Below the pieces are notes generated by a model. It saw only the letters and a list, made by a program, of their open reading frames with translations, was not told where the DNA came from and did no database searches. A DNA stretch of 64,000 nucleotides from Coriolopsis trogii (lineage: Eukaryota; Basidiomycota; Agaricomycetes; Polyporales; Polyporaceae). The position numbers and the translations under genes were made by a program. The stretch spans positions 62,001 to 126,000 of the forward strand of contig JAHYIO010000003.1 in NCBI GenBank assembly GCA_020543525.1. Direction: 5' to 3'. Below, piece by piece: positions 23,795-34,996 of this stretch. The stretch's first letter is position 1. The number at the start of each line of letters is the position of its first letter.

Positions 23795-24399
23795 TCACTC
23801 GTGGATCGTGAAGTTCTGGCTCCAGTTACCAGAGTCACCGAACACTTGGAGCCGCGCGGTCAGCAACAGCGCGCACGCTCCTCGTACGACAAAGCGGGCA
23901 GTGTACTCACAGACAACTTGGTAGTCGTCGCCGGTCTCTACCCACGGGACGGAGACCTCGACCCGGCCGTCGGACAGCCTGAAGCCTTTGGCGAGGATGA
24001 CTGTACAGTGGCCGCATGAGCGCTCATGGTACCTGCAGAGAGCGTGAAATGGAGCGACTCGGACGTACGAGGCGTGGCGAACCCGCCCTTGCGCAGGAAG
24101 ATCTCGCCGATCGGGTTCGTGATCTGCTTCGGAGGGTTCGACGCGTCCCTGGGCCGCACAAGTCAGCATCTCTGCTGGGATGCGAGCAGGAGCGTGCGTA
24201 GCAAGACGGAGGATGCTCACCGGGTGATGTTGTGCGTCTGGCCGTGGTACCACACCGTGCCCTTGCGAGGGTAGGTGACGGGCGGCGCGTGGACATCGCG
24301 CGGCTCCACGCCGACCGGGGCGGCAGATGCGGTACCGGCCTGGGCGAGGAGTCCGCTGAGAGCGGCTGCAGCGAGGATGGCGGTGTTTGAGAAGATCAT
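23795..24399 (-). CDS. Secreted Kre9/Knh1-like domain protein, copy B
   Basis: Paralogue of copy A in opposite orientation, 132 residues. Exons 24399-24221, 24148-24069, 24000-23911 and 23844-23795. Signal peptide MIFSNTAILAAAALSGLLAQ ends near the Ala-rich TASA. Blocks: PPVTYPRKGTVWYHGQTHNIT, IFLRKGGFATP, VSVPWVETGDDYQVV, and LFGDSGNWSQNFTI. The Trp normally ending the HNxTW block is Arg here, at an exon junction. The last intron appears to use an AAG acceptor. Exons 2 and 3 are exactly 80 and 90 nt, the same as in copy A. The start at 24399 is preferred over an upstream in-frame ATG near 24480 because it puts the signal peptide at the N-terminus. Like copy A it lacks a Ser/Thr tail and GPI signal. 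Confidence 0.86.
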
Positions 24400-24668
24400 T
24401 GGGGTCGTGAAGGTGTTGATGAGACTATGGAGTGCCTCTTGAGCCGCAGAAGACGGGGAAGTTGCTGATGGTGAGTGCAAACTGGAGAAAGCTCGTCGCT
24501 TTTATGTATACGGCGAGCACATCGTTCGGACGGATCTGGATGCCGACGAGAGCGAAACGGACAGCAAAGACCAGAAGGCGGAGTGCCCAGCTCTGACATC
24601 AGAGGCTCTGTGACCATGCGCTCCCGAGGAGCGCTCCCACCATTTGAACGCTTGCTAGGTGAGGTTTC

Positions 24669-25159
24669 TCACTCCTCTATGTACTCAGCGTCGAGGAAGC
24701 GCAAGGCATCTCTCAGCGCAGGACTCATCCAGTCGGACTGGATGATTCGGAAGCGATTGGCGCGTGTTCGCCTTCGGGGTCCCTCGGAGTCGGTCTCGTC
24801 CTCGCTGTGATTGGCTGGCTGCATCAGCGTGTCCAAATCGTGAAGTATGCAGCTGTGGCAGAGATGAGCAATGACCGAAGTTCAATGTCATACTGAACAC
24901 ATACAGTATGCCTACGCGCACGAGCACGCGCCTTCTGAGCATCTTCCTCCTCGCTGTCAAAGGAGGGAGGGTCAAGCGCCTTCCTCACAGAGCTCCGGCA
25001 GTGCTCCATGTGCGCGTCCAAGGCGGCCCCAAGATGATAAGTCGTGCGGTAGCGTTCAGGAATGTAGAGGCTGCTCTCTTGATATGCTCCACCGTTAAGC
25101 GCATGAATGAGATGACGAAGGAAAAAGTCGCGGGCTTCGATGTTGGACGCCCAGAGCAT
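24669..25159 (-). CDS. Hypothetical protein, two exons
   Basis: Unrecognised protein of about 149 residues. Exon 1 25159-24894 begins MLWASNIEARDFFLRHLIHAL and includes YIPERYRTTYHLGAALDAHM and an acidic/Arg segment (DSEEEDAQKARARAR). Exon 2 24852-24669 carries acidic SEDETDSEGPRRRTR and ends DALRFLDAEYIEE. The intron would be only 41 nt but has a GTATGA donor and CAG acceptor and keeps the frame. An additional 5' exon is possible: a hydrophobic start (MHFLFRFVVLACIA, about 25262-25220) lies upstream but does not join in phase by a simple intron. No function proposed. Confidence 0.6.
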
Positions 25160-25430
25160 GTCACGGGGCTGTCAGGGTCCCGGTATGTGAGGATGCATGC
25201 CGTGTGTGTAGGCTACTCGCGATGCATGCAAGAACGACGAAACGGAAGAGGAAATGCATGACTGGGCAGTGTTGAAGGACTCCTCTGACGATGAGGATCA
25301 TGTCATTATTTCCCAATTTAGGACAGGCGCCCGCTTACAAGCTGCTATGAGAAACATCACCGCGTCATCTTTCGACATCCCGCAACGTTAACCCCCTTGC
25401 TCTCAACGACATTTCCCTTGTCTCGACATC

Positions 25431-26780
25431 ATGTCACTCACGCTACCGCCTAGATTTAGCGAAACCAAATGCAGCTACCCTCTACCAGCAAATCCGTTCT
25501 CTCATCCTAGCAATCTGCATACGGCCTTCGAACATTGTCTGGAACTCGAGCGCATTCCAGCCTGGAGTGCCTTCGTATGCAATCTCCCATCTGATCCTCC
25601 CATGGGGCAAATCCTCCTGTCAATTAGTCCTGTGCTCGCTGCCAGGGTCCTCGGCTATGGCCTGCTTTATGCCCCAAACGGGACTGGACAAGCTGCCCTC
25701 ACGCGCGACATCCTTGAGTGCCATGAGGAGCGCGAGAAGTTGGGTGTGCTTGCTCACCTCTATGTTCATGGGTTGATTCGTGTTTGTACGTGATCCTATC
25801 CGTTCTCCCCTCTCCATGAGACCTAATGCTTTCCTCAGTCATCAATCCCAAACGGCCTACGCCTGTTATCAGTCCCGCATACACTCCCCGATTGTCCTTG
25901 GGAGCCGCCGCACAAAACCCGCATCTCCTCCAATCGTCGACAAGCAATGCATCCAATCTGCGCACTCTGGTGAGCACATTTCTGTTGTCATACTTTCCTC
26001 TCATGCTCGTATAGACCTTGATACGCGACAAATGTTTTCGTGTCTTCACCGGGTGCATCGAATGGGAATTCCAACAAACAGCGCCGACAGCGGACATTGA
26101 GCACACCAATGTTGCGCATATAATCAGCCAGTCGCTGACCGAAAATACAGCAGGAGTCACACCTACTCATCAGGCCAAGGTGCGTGGGGGTCTGTAATAT
26201 CGGACGTCCATCTCATCCTTCATCACTAGTTCACATGGGCTAGGACCGCGGGAGCCATGATAGAACGCTTTGGAGGGTTCGACGCTCATGATGTACTCGG
26301 TCAAGCCAACCTCCACAGTCCCAAGAATGCGTTCACGGCATCCTTGAACACGCACAATTCTTTCGATGCACTCGACATTTGGTTGACGCCAGCGAAGGTA
26401 AGCCGCTTGTTCTTACTACCTCGTGTCCATCTCAGCTACTGATGAGTCGCAACCAGGATGCACAAGACCGGGTCATAGCTGACACGTACGACGTCTCTGG
26501 GGTCAACCCAGCCGCTATTCGCAAGATGCATATCAAGCCTCAAGTCGCCTTCAATTCTCACAAAGATGATCAAGGCAATATCGTCATCCCCGCCCCTGAC
26601 CCTCGCATCATCGAGCTGCACGCTGCCTGCGCAAAAATTGCACATATGTCGGGGGCGGGAGAACATCTCCGCGAGCTATTCAGGGACATGGACCATGTTG
26701 CGGTCATGACTCAACCAAATGCTGCCTACGAGCTGAGTCGTGCTCTGAGGGCCTTGCAGTTGGTCTCCGCTAGCGCCTAG
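25431..26780 (+). CDS. HNH-like nuclease-domain protein of basidiomycete type
   Basis: About 380 residues, exons 25431-25785, 25839-25969, 26015-26179, 26230-26397 and 26457-26780, all in phase. The central exon has RDKCFRVFTGCIEWE followed, after about 25 residues, by NVAHIISQSL. This is the arrangement of the HNH_2-type fold in the large family of Agaricomycete proteins (Arg-Asp-x-Cys...Thr-Gly...Ala-His-Ile-Ile). A downstream FDALDIWLTP and the C-terminal CAKIAHMSGAGEHL are also seen in that family as I know it. These proteins are usually annotated from the domain alone; nuclease activity and role are not established. One expected metal-ligand His/Asn cannot be placed with certainty. Start is the ATG giving MSLTLPPRFSE. 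Confidence 0.75.
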
Positions 26781-27014
26781 TGTCTCTCCCACAACAGTCG
26801 TCTCCTGCTTGGTCTCCTGCTTGTTTGTATGATATAGGTGTTATCTTTGCATGCGAGAACGGAGGGGACGGATGCGCATATGTATCCAACACGACTCTCG
26901 CATCCGCCTGCCTCAGCGGATCCAAACCGCCTCGCTCGAGTAAACACGCCGATGCCATCACTCGCACGGGCACGCGTCAGGCGCATCTACCATGTCGTGC
27001 GCGAACTCGAGCAG

Positions 27015-28583
27015 TTACGGCATCTGCTCGGCGACGCGCTGCGCGAACGCCTCTTTGCACGGGGACGTCGGCGAGCGGCGGGTTTTATTCTTGGGCTTCA
27101 GGAGATGGTCGGATGCGGGCGTGTCCATCTCGGTCTCGGTCTCGGTGACCATAGCGTCTGGGTCGACGATGCGCTGGTCCTAGCTATCTTCCTCCTCCTC
27201 GTCGAGCGGAACACGGTCTGACGGGCTCGACGTCTGGCCCCAGTGCAGGATGACAGTTGAGAGCGAGTCTGCGAGCAGGCGCAGCATCGCCAGTATATCC
27301 CGCCATCTCGCCGTCCATGAGCACCCCCGCAACTACTCTGGCAGAATATTCACCGTGACGTCCGACCAGCGACCGTGCTCCTCGACGTGGATGCAAACGA
27401 GCCGTGGGCAAGGCGCAGGATTGGATCGGGGAGGATGCCGTACTGCACCGCTGCGGGGGTCATCGCAGGAGTCGGAGGGGGGGGGAGTCCGGACCAACAG
27501 TCGTTCATCAATCGGGGGATGACAGCGGCGGCCTCGGAGGAGCTCGGAGCCGTGGGGGGCGACGTCGCAGAGGATGTGGTGGGGGAGGGGAGGTGAGGGT
27601 CATGCGGGAGATGCACGCATTGTGAGCGAGTAGGTGCTCCGTGTACATCAGGTGGAGGTGTGTGAGCGTCGTGAACAAGACCGCCTATACGTCGGCGAGC
27701 GAGGTGGCCAGGAATGCAAGGGAAAGCCACTCAAGCGCGATCTGGATCGTGACCGTGCGCTGCGAGGCGGGGTTGCGGACCCGGAGCAGCTGCTGCCAAT
27801 GTAGGAGTACTCGCCGTTGCCGTCATCTATCGGATAGTCTTTGTCGGCATCCATTACTTGCCCTCTCCCGGAAGAGAACTTGAAGTAACGGAGAGAGGTC
27901 AAGCTTGCAATGGCATCCTCGATGGCTGGACAAGCCTTCAGGACCACACTAAGGTCCTCCAAGCCAAGCGATTGCAAGCGCGTCATGGTCGGGACGCACG
28001 TACGCAGCGCCTCCATCGTGCCCCTCAATTCCTGCGCCCGCACGAGGACTGCCAAGTTGTGGATGAGCATGCTTTCCGCATCATCCACGTCTGCGCCACC
28101 TTCGCTAACCGCACTTCCCGAGTTGTTCTTGTCCCCGGTGTCGCCAGCGGTGCTATCCGGGATATCCGGGACGTCCTCGATTGCCATATCATCGGGTATG
28201 CCTTCTTGCAGCATCGCATCCATGTCAAGCACAGCATCCTCCGTCGCGTTGCTGTACATGCACATTGCACGCACGTAACGGCCGCGCGGAGGAAGACCAT
28301 AGTCAGCGCAGAGGAAGCGCACAAAGTTTCTGATGCTCGTCTCCAGTTCCTCCCACCTGGGCCAGGGATGCATGGACCATATCAACAGGTTCTGGTGATG
28401 CCAGCGCGTCCTCCACCCAGAGAAGGTCTCCTCCGGGGACAACAGGTAGATCGGGAAGTTCCATAACAGGGCCCTGGATGCCTCGTCATAGATGTCTCTA
28501 GAGACCGGGAGGAGGGCGATACACGTTGGGGGCGACGCCCAGGATATGATCTCACGCAAGATAGGCCTCTCAAAAAGCGTCAT
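27015..28583 (-). pseudogene. Decaying F-box/LRR gene
   Basis: The 5' part is well preserved. It starts MTLFERPILREIISWASP at 28583, then CIALLPVSRDIYDEASRALLW (F-box-like) and a Leu-rich region to SLRYFKFSSGRGQ. A 65-nt intron (27857-27793, GTAATG...CAG) leads to LLRVRNPASQRTVTIQIALE and LAFLATSLADV. There an in-frame TAG (27687-27685) interrupts, and the same frame continues with LFTTLTHLHLMYTEHLL. Further on, protein-like pieces occur in different frames: VCIHVEEHGRWSDVTVNILP at about 27400-27340, and LAMLRLLADSLSTVILHWG near 27290-27235. The latter reaches another TAG (27182-27180) and continues to a TAA at 27017-27015. Several disruptions together suggest a pseudogene; I could not repair them with introns. 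Upstream coding sequence is possible. A truncated functional product ending at the first TAG cannot be excluded. Confidence 0.7.
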
Positions 28584-29181
28584 TCTACGGCACAGGATGA
28601 AGTCAGAAAATGTGTGACCGATCACAGTTCGGCTCAACATACCTCGCTCCTGAATATTCTTATGTGGATGAAGAGGGGATTCGCAGAGGGTACTGTCGTG
28701 GGGGTAGGCGAATGCAGGGGGATGCGCCTTGGTGCCGAACGTGAGGTCTAATGCACGTTACTCGCATGAGGGGAGACGTATACTCATGAGGCACGAACAA
28801 TAGGACTCTTCTGGCGGATGCCCAAGTACGGCCGCGGATCGCGATCGTCGTCTACTTCTCAGAATCTGTTCTCAAAGACGAGAACGCATCTTAGGAGCTT
28901 AGTGGCTTCCAGCACCGCCGGTGGGAGCTTCTCCTTCCAATGAAAGTCAGCTGGGTCACATAGCAGTACGAGAAACGTGTGAGATACGAGGACTCAGCGA
29001 TAACATCACATCATGTGGACTTTCTGAGATTTGATGACAATCGTATTACAGCCTGCTCTCACTGGCAAGGATGAGCGTACGAGCTGCCACTAGGAAGACA
29101 AGTACAGTATTGCTATATGCCTTGTATCCAAAAGCTCCGGTCGACGAGAGGGGTATACGTGATGTATATGATTCACGAGTA
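28584..29181. other. Intergenic
   Basis: Between the decayed F-box locus and the thioesterase gene. Short frames only; nothing recognised. Confidence 0.5.
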
Positions 29182-29974
29182 TTAGAGCTTGGGCTGAGAC
29201 GGCTGCATCTGGTTGTGAATGCCCGTCGCGACAAGTCTACGATTCGTGATGTCCCAAATCTAGCAAGCAAGTCAGAAGACTGCCACTGTTCGTCATGTCA
29301 TGACTTACCTCTGTACGTGCGGACACGGTGCGCGCTCCAAACGCGGTTGTCTTATTCACAAGCCGAAGTCGGGCTCCCCTGGGCACGAATGAGCATCGGA
29401 AACGGAGAAAGACGACTTGGCATATGTGGTCATACAGTGTCGCGGGGGAATGAAATACGGTGGTGAGTGCCTGTGACACAAAGTATCCGTCTTTGTTCAT
29501 GGCGATACCGAGTGCGACGAGGGCGATTGACGAGCATCTACATCATGAACAACATCATCGTAGGGGAAACGGAGGGTCGTATGAGAGAGACAGTCGTATA
29601 CAACGCTCGCAATGCGACTCACACGTCAATCATGAACATCGTGCAGCCCCCATGCATATGCCTCCCAGAGTTCAACATATCTTGACGTGCGGTCTGCACT
29701 CAGTACCTCGCCAATCAAGTACAGGGGAGAGAGTCGCACCTGGTGCCATGTCAATCTCAAAGACAACGTCCGCGTGCAACTTCCCATCCTCCGGTCGCTC
29801 GTACACAGAGACTTTGCACAGCTCCAGCCGGGATCCTGTCTTCTGCGCAAACTCTCCCGGCCCACGCAAGATCCTGTCCGCATAGGCGACAATGTGTGCG
29901 CGCTGCTCCGAGGTGAGGTTGTCCGAAAATCCAGTCGGTGCATGACCTTCAAGTCGTGCGACGTTGTCCGCCAT
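29182..29974 (-). CDS. Hotdog-fold acyl-CoA thioesterase (PaaI/ACOT13-like)
   Basis: About 180 residues, five exons: 29974-29740, 29680-29623, 29537-29436, 29378-29309 and 29259-29182; phases agree throughout. Family members hydrolyse acyl-CoA thioesters as a hotdog-fold oligomer. The N-terminus MADNVARLEGHAPTGFSDN is typical. The active-site loop MLNSGRHMHGGCTMFMIDVC carries the HGG and the following Asp. Then CSSIALVALG, the beta-strand VSQALTTVFHSPATLGARL, and the last strands TTAFGARTVSARTEIWD and RRLVATGIHNQ. The coding sequence is hidden by short exons; every exon matches a structural element of the fold. The second acceptor is AAG. A 5' exon upstream of 29974 is possible but not needed. 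Substrate unknown. Confidence 0.88.
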
Positions 29975-30292
29975 GAACACGAGATGGTAGTCGAGAGCTG
30001 AAGATGAAGCGAGGCATGGCAGAGCACGAAGGGATCATGAGGGTCGTCCTTGTGGGGACAAACCCGGACAGTGGCGGTTGCATGATAGGTCTCTTTCCGG
30101 CACTCGGCAATTCCCATCCCGCCCAAAGAGCTGCTTCATCAAGTCCTACATACAAGTCATGCATATGCACCGCGGACAATCTCTCAAGAAATGAATACAA
30201 CTCCGAAAGTTCAACGCACGAAAATGAATATCAACAGTTGTACGAACATCGTCAGGCGCAAGGCTCCCTACCAGCCTGTTACACTTCGGTCC

Positions 30293-31833
30293 TCAGCTGT
30301 GTGACCCCTCCGGCAAGGCTGCCTCCCAGATCTGAGCGGAGCTTCTGATAGCTTGAACACGTATCACGCCGTCTGTTAGTGTCGAAATTTCTCGCGCCAA
30401 CCTGCGAGCGAAAGCGCCGACGTCGAAACCCTCAAGCGACTTCTCCGCAATGGTGAGGGGGAAGGGCCTGTGTGGAGGCGGCGTAGGCTAGATATGCCAT
30501 CCTAACGTTGCTCTCAGCACGGAGCGCACCAACTGGTGTCGGGTCGAGCCCGGAGGTGAAGATTTTGACTCTCAGATGCCGGAGAGGAAGGTGTTTCAAT
30601 GCAGATGCAAGCTGATCCTGCCTGGACATTAGTCACAAGATGGAGATGATGTTCGCAGAGGTACCATGCATAGAGGGACATCCATCTCGAGGCTTTCTCG
30701 CCCTAAGATGATATCAATTTCAAGCGTTTCCAGGCTGGACGCGCCTGGTTCTTGCAGAACTGTCGGGAGGTTGATGGATAGATTGCGCAGAAAAAGGCCG
30801 CTACCTTTGGCTTTCAGACTGAGAGGCTTTGCGTAGGACAGGACAGTGGAGAGCATGTGAAGGTGCGATCGTGTCTCAAAGCAGGTCCAGCAGTCGAGAT
30901 GCGAGACGTGACAGATGAGCCCAAGCACATGCATGTCGGTGATCCCGCCAGTGAGAGCCTGCAGAGATTGCCAGGTGTGTTGTCCGTTCTGCGCGCGACC
31001 TGACTCCGGACGTTGACATCACGATAGCGAACGATGTCGGGGTTTTGTCCGATGGTGTCTTCGTCGTTGTCCATGGAGAGCCGCAGATGTGTGAGGTTCG
31101 GGGCAGTAGTCGTACTGGATCGATAACCGCCGTAGGTTTGGGTAGACGTGGGTGAAGACGGGAGCCTTAGGACCAGTGTACCAGTCTATACATGTGAGCT
31201 CTTGTGGCAACATTGTCCATCGCTCCAAGAGGAGGGCGGAATGAAAGCTAGACCAGTCGAAGGGTGACGGGACCTCTCTGACCAAGAATCCACCGCGTTC
31301 GTAGTCTTGCCAGTCGATCTCGATCAAAGACAGTCGAAGGGACCGTAGACCTCTCAGTAAGTCACATGTCCGCTCCCAGCAGCAGCAAGGCCGCGAGGGT
31401 GGCGAACGGTTGTCAAACCGGCGACCGCGTCGTATATGTCGAGGTGTTGGGTAAATACGACCTCGCTCTGTCTGATAGATAGCGTAGCGAGGCCAGTCAT
31501 GAGTGATATGAGGGTGGCCAATCGTGAGGAGGTCTTGGTGGACAGAGCATCGGGAGAGAAGTCCAAACGGAGTTCCCGGATGTAGGGCAAGCGCGTAGTT
31601 CCGTGGGCGAGAAGGAAACGTAAGAGCTTTGCGGTTTCGACCTCCCGAACGACGTGTGTGGCCTTTTGACGAAGGACGGACTTTGCGATTTCATGGTAAA
31701 AGAAGTGACAGACATACATAAGCGATGCCGCAGTCTCGGGACAGGCGCGCAGATTGAGAGTAGGAGAGCGTGTCGAGTACGGCATCGGCGCACTGGAAGG
31801 CATTGCGTTGTGGTTCATAACTTGTTGGCTCAT
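30293..31833 (-). pseudogene. F-box/LRR-like gene with frame disruptions
   Basis: The 5' portion reads from ATG 31833 through PETAASLMYVCHFFYHEIAK and Leu-rich LPYIRELRLDFSPD, LMTGLATLSIR. At about 31430-31370 the frame changes: the continuation CDLLRGLRSLRLSLIEIDW would need a 36-nt intron or an indel. At about 31105 it changes again, from LRRLSIQYDY to APNLTHLRLSMDND. Later pieces splice plausibly (GT donor near 31016, then LTGGITDMHVLGLICHVSH; another intron near 30670-30615, then DQLASALKHLPLRHLRVKI). Near 30490 there is a third frame change before TIAEKSLEGFDVGAFARRLA and the stop at 30293. The order and spacing match mushroom F-box/LRR proteins. Decay or assembly indels are the alternatives; a canonical F-box core was not clearly seen. 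Confidence 0.6.
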
Positions 31834-32900
31834 GAGCGTGTCGTGTTTCAGGACTACAAGAGCTATATGAGTGATGCAAGGAGCTGTACGAGTGGTATGA
31901 GGTCGATATATGCGGTCGTGGAGGCAAGTGGTAGAGAATGAATCCAAAGAGTGACGCACGGACCATCGTAACGAACGCGACAGTCACGTGTGACCTTTCG
32001 CGTCTGTCACTGCTCAAACGCGCCACGGTGACCGACAGTACCCATCCAAATCCTACACCATTCGCCAAGTTCTGTCTTGTAGAAATCTGGCCACCGCTTT
32101 CCTACACACAATACCAAATGTGTGAGGTGCGTCGGCTCGGATCGCTTGCTTTTTGCATACATCGTACGACGCGCCGCCATAGTACCAGCCTCAACAGTCG
32201 AGCTACAGCTCAGTCAAGCGGCCTGGGTACAGTTTCTCTCTGGCTATAGCCAGACTGATGTTAGCATTCGGAAGATATACCAACGCATGCCTGAACAGAG
32301 TAATATGTCACCCACTTTCAGTGCCGAGGCAGCATTACCCGGGCCACAGCCGGTGATTGTCCCACCTCAGCTAGGCCACTTTCCACCTGTGATGTCTCAG
32401 CATGTGCTTGGAACCGCCCCAGTCCATTGCAACCCTCGCACTCGTCGAACACGAAGGAGACACCAAGACTGTCCGGAAGTTATGTGATCAGATGTAGAAC
32501 TCTTGGGCCGTGAGTCAACTTCGATGCCAATCCGCACCATGGGCCATGGCCAAGACTCGCCACCGCAGTCTAATGCAAGGCTCGCAGTGTCCGATGCAAT
32601 CTGTATAGCCACGAAGGTCAATTTAGTAACGTTATTATTTCCACTTCGCGCTCGCTCGGGCTCTCCTGCACTGGAAAGCAAGATGGGATCAAACGCACCG
32701 CAATATGCGGACTCGAAGTCATATTCGTCACGATCACCCCATCATTCTTCTGAATCGCGGACGACGTCGCATGCAATAGAGAAATAAAGCTTCCGTACAT
32801 ACGTACTCAGACAAAGGCCCACAACCTTTCAACGCGACACGACGACACCGTGGTGCGGTGCACCGCCTAAGCAGCGGTGCCATCGGCGCGGGGCGCTCAC
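31834..32900. other. Intergenic
   Basis: No gene recognised. Short frames at 32122-32487 and 32503-32787 lack motifs. Confidence 0.4.
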
Positions 32901-32926
32901 CGAACGCGAAGGCCTCCGGGCGCAGC

Positions 32927-33340
32927 TGAACTACTTACCGCATCGAGGTCCATGCTACTCAGAGAATTGAAGATGAAATGGTGTCCGTCACAGAACGTGC
33001 GTCTCCAGTTGGTCGGCACTGGAATGTCGTCCGAGTCTCGCCTCCGAAGCCGCGCGAACATGTCTTCTCCCGAATGCTGTCGTGCCAGTGGTGGCGCCGA
33101 AGGAGTAGGTTAGGGCTTGGATGCGAGTTGCGGGCACGTCGACGTCCATGTCTCATTGGATCCGAAAGGATACTGAAGGTGCCACGTTGGTGCACCAGAT
33201 CTCCCGATCCTGGGTACAAGCGTGTCGGCACCCAAACGCAGGCGACCCCATAGTGCACGGCGAAGTGGAGAGCTCGGAGGCGTTCCATGCGTGCAGTGCA
33301 GGGTCGTCCAGAAGGTCTCTATGCTTTAGGGCCCTGTCTG
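32927..33340 (-). pseudogene. Possible fragment of another F-box/LRR-like gene
   Basis: Two protein-like stretches lie in different frames. MERLRALHFAVHYGVACVW is near 33288-33230. IPVPTNWRRTFCDGHHFIF with SLSSMDLDA ends at a good GTAAGT donor near 32940. The first resembles the C-terminal repeats of nearby F-box loci. No continuous model could be built. Low confidence; it may be chance coding-like sequence. Confidence 0.3.
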
Positions 33341-33949
33341 GTCAATGGCGCGAACGAGATGACAGTCTTTGCTGAAGACGATATCTGCAAATAAATCACG
33401 TACTGGTGCGAGTTCCAGGTTATAGACTCCTTAAACTCATACGATATCAGGTGGCGGTCATTGGAGCGATGAAGTTCACTTGGGTACAGCGTCTTCCCGA
33501 TCTAATATTGTACCATGCTTGCAACTGTACAGAACCTTGGTGACAATACGAGCAGTTCAATTCTACGCCGCAAACGGTGAAGCTGTCGTTGTGCATACCT
33601 ATGGTCGTGTAAGGACAGATTGAAGAGAACAGCGCTATTCACACCTACAGCGTAACTAGCTGCTCCAGCTTTTGGTTTCCAAGCAGCGTTGTCGTTCGAG
33701 CGGCGCCACAAGAATGCGTTAACAATAAGAGCGTCGAGAGCAATTTAGGAACGTAGAGAACACCCACCAATATTCGGGGAGACCGGCCCAGAGGAACAAC
33801 AGGCAGCGCAACATAGTGAAGAGTCGTATGGGTAGAAAAACCTCCCTCTGTTCGTGGAGGGGAAACAACAACCTCATCTGTACTTCATCACGAGTGCTCC
33901 GGATCCCTCGACCTACTTGAGACCAAGTCGCGACAGCGAGATTATAGCC
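33341..33949. other. Intergenic; promoter region of Kre9-like copy C
   Basis: Nothing recognised apart from being upstream of the gene at 33950. Confidence 0.4.
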
Positions 33950-34996
33950 ATGCGGACATATCGTGCCTCTCTTTCTCTCCCCTTCGCACTTGCTGCAGTT
34001 TGGGTACGGACCGTGACGGCGGTGGCGAACGACAGCATCATCAAATGGCCTGACGAGGGTACGATCTGGAACATAACCGATGGGATGCATAACGTTGTGT
34101 GGTAAGCCGCACCTCAGACTGACGCACATCAAGACGAGTATCTTACCCATCCTCGTAGGGACGCTACAAAGATGCCACAAGAATCCATCGATGCTACGCT
34201 GGAGCTCCATCACGCAAACTTGACGACTCCTAGTACGTTCATTACGAGTCACTGGATGACTTTTGAGACACTCGAACTCACCCGAACCGGCTTCTAGTAA
34301 ATTTGGCCAGGAACGTCGACGTTCACCAAGGCCATCGGTTGGTGTCCGTCCCGGCAGTCAACGATTCCGATTCCTACCAGATCTATAGTAAGCGGCGGTC
34401 ATATTCAATGGACGATCCGATGCACTTACTTCGCACACGCAGTGATCGTGAACTACACTATAGGACTGTCCAATGCCAATTCCACGAATGCCACCACCTC
34501 GGAACCTGCGGTTGGGTCGCAGGCTAGCAGCAGCCTATCTGCAGGCGCGTCGCCTCCTATGATCGGCGAGAAGAGGAGTCCTCGCCGGCGAGCAGACCAG
34601 TCAACCAGCGACACCGAAATCCGGACGCGAACAATCACGACGAACTCAACACTTCTCACGACTATCACAACAACTATCACTCAGTCGTCTCGGCCAGCGC
34701 CGTCGCTCACTTCGAGCACGACGTCCAGCCTCACCGCGTCCGCAACCATCTCTGCTGGCCTCTCGGAGACGACAGCCAATCCGACCGCGAGCGAGTCTAT
34801 GGACGACTGCACGGATATAGATCCTTCCTCTGCCACCTCCTCTGAGGGCAGTACAACCGTAACTCCGAGCATGCCCACCGCAGCACCGTCGAACAGTGTG
34901 ACTGCTTCAGCGACTGCGACGGGCACAGCGGCGTCCGGTATGACAACCTCAACAACTATCATCGGTCCTTACTTTGCCATCCACCAGGCCCCGTGA
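33950..34996 (+). CDS. Secreted Kre9/Knh1-like domain protein with Ser/Thr-rich tail, copy C
   Basis: About 289 residues. Exons 33950-34101, 34159-34232, 34298-34387 and 34443-34996. Signal peptide MRTYRASLSLPFALAAVW to about residue 25. Domain blocks IKWPDEGTIWNITDGMHNVVW, LELHHANLTTP, LVSVPAVNDSDSYQIY and MIVNYTIGLSN are diverged from A and B but fall in the same four exons. Exon 3 is again exactly 90 nt with identical phases. The fourth exon is extended by a Ser/Thr-rich, probably O-glycosylated stalk with an internal basic RSPRRRADQ segment. The reading frame ends FAIHQAP without the hydrophobic tail needed for a GPI anchor; a missed last intron could supply one. Wall or extracellular matrix protein by inference. 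Confidence 0.8.

Noticed and set aside
33719..34252. 177-codon minus-strand frame
   Set aside because: It overlaps the first two exons and promoter of Kre9-like copy C, whose signal peptide, introns and phases are well supported.
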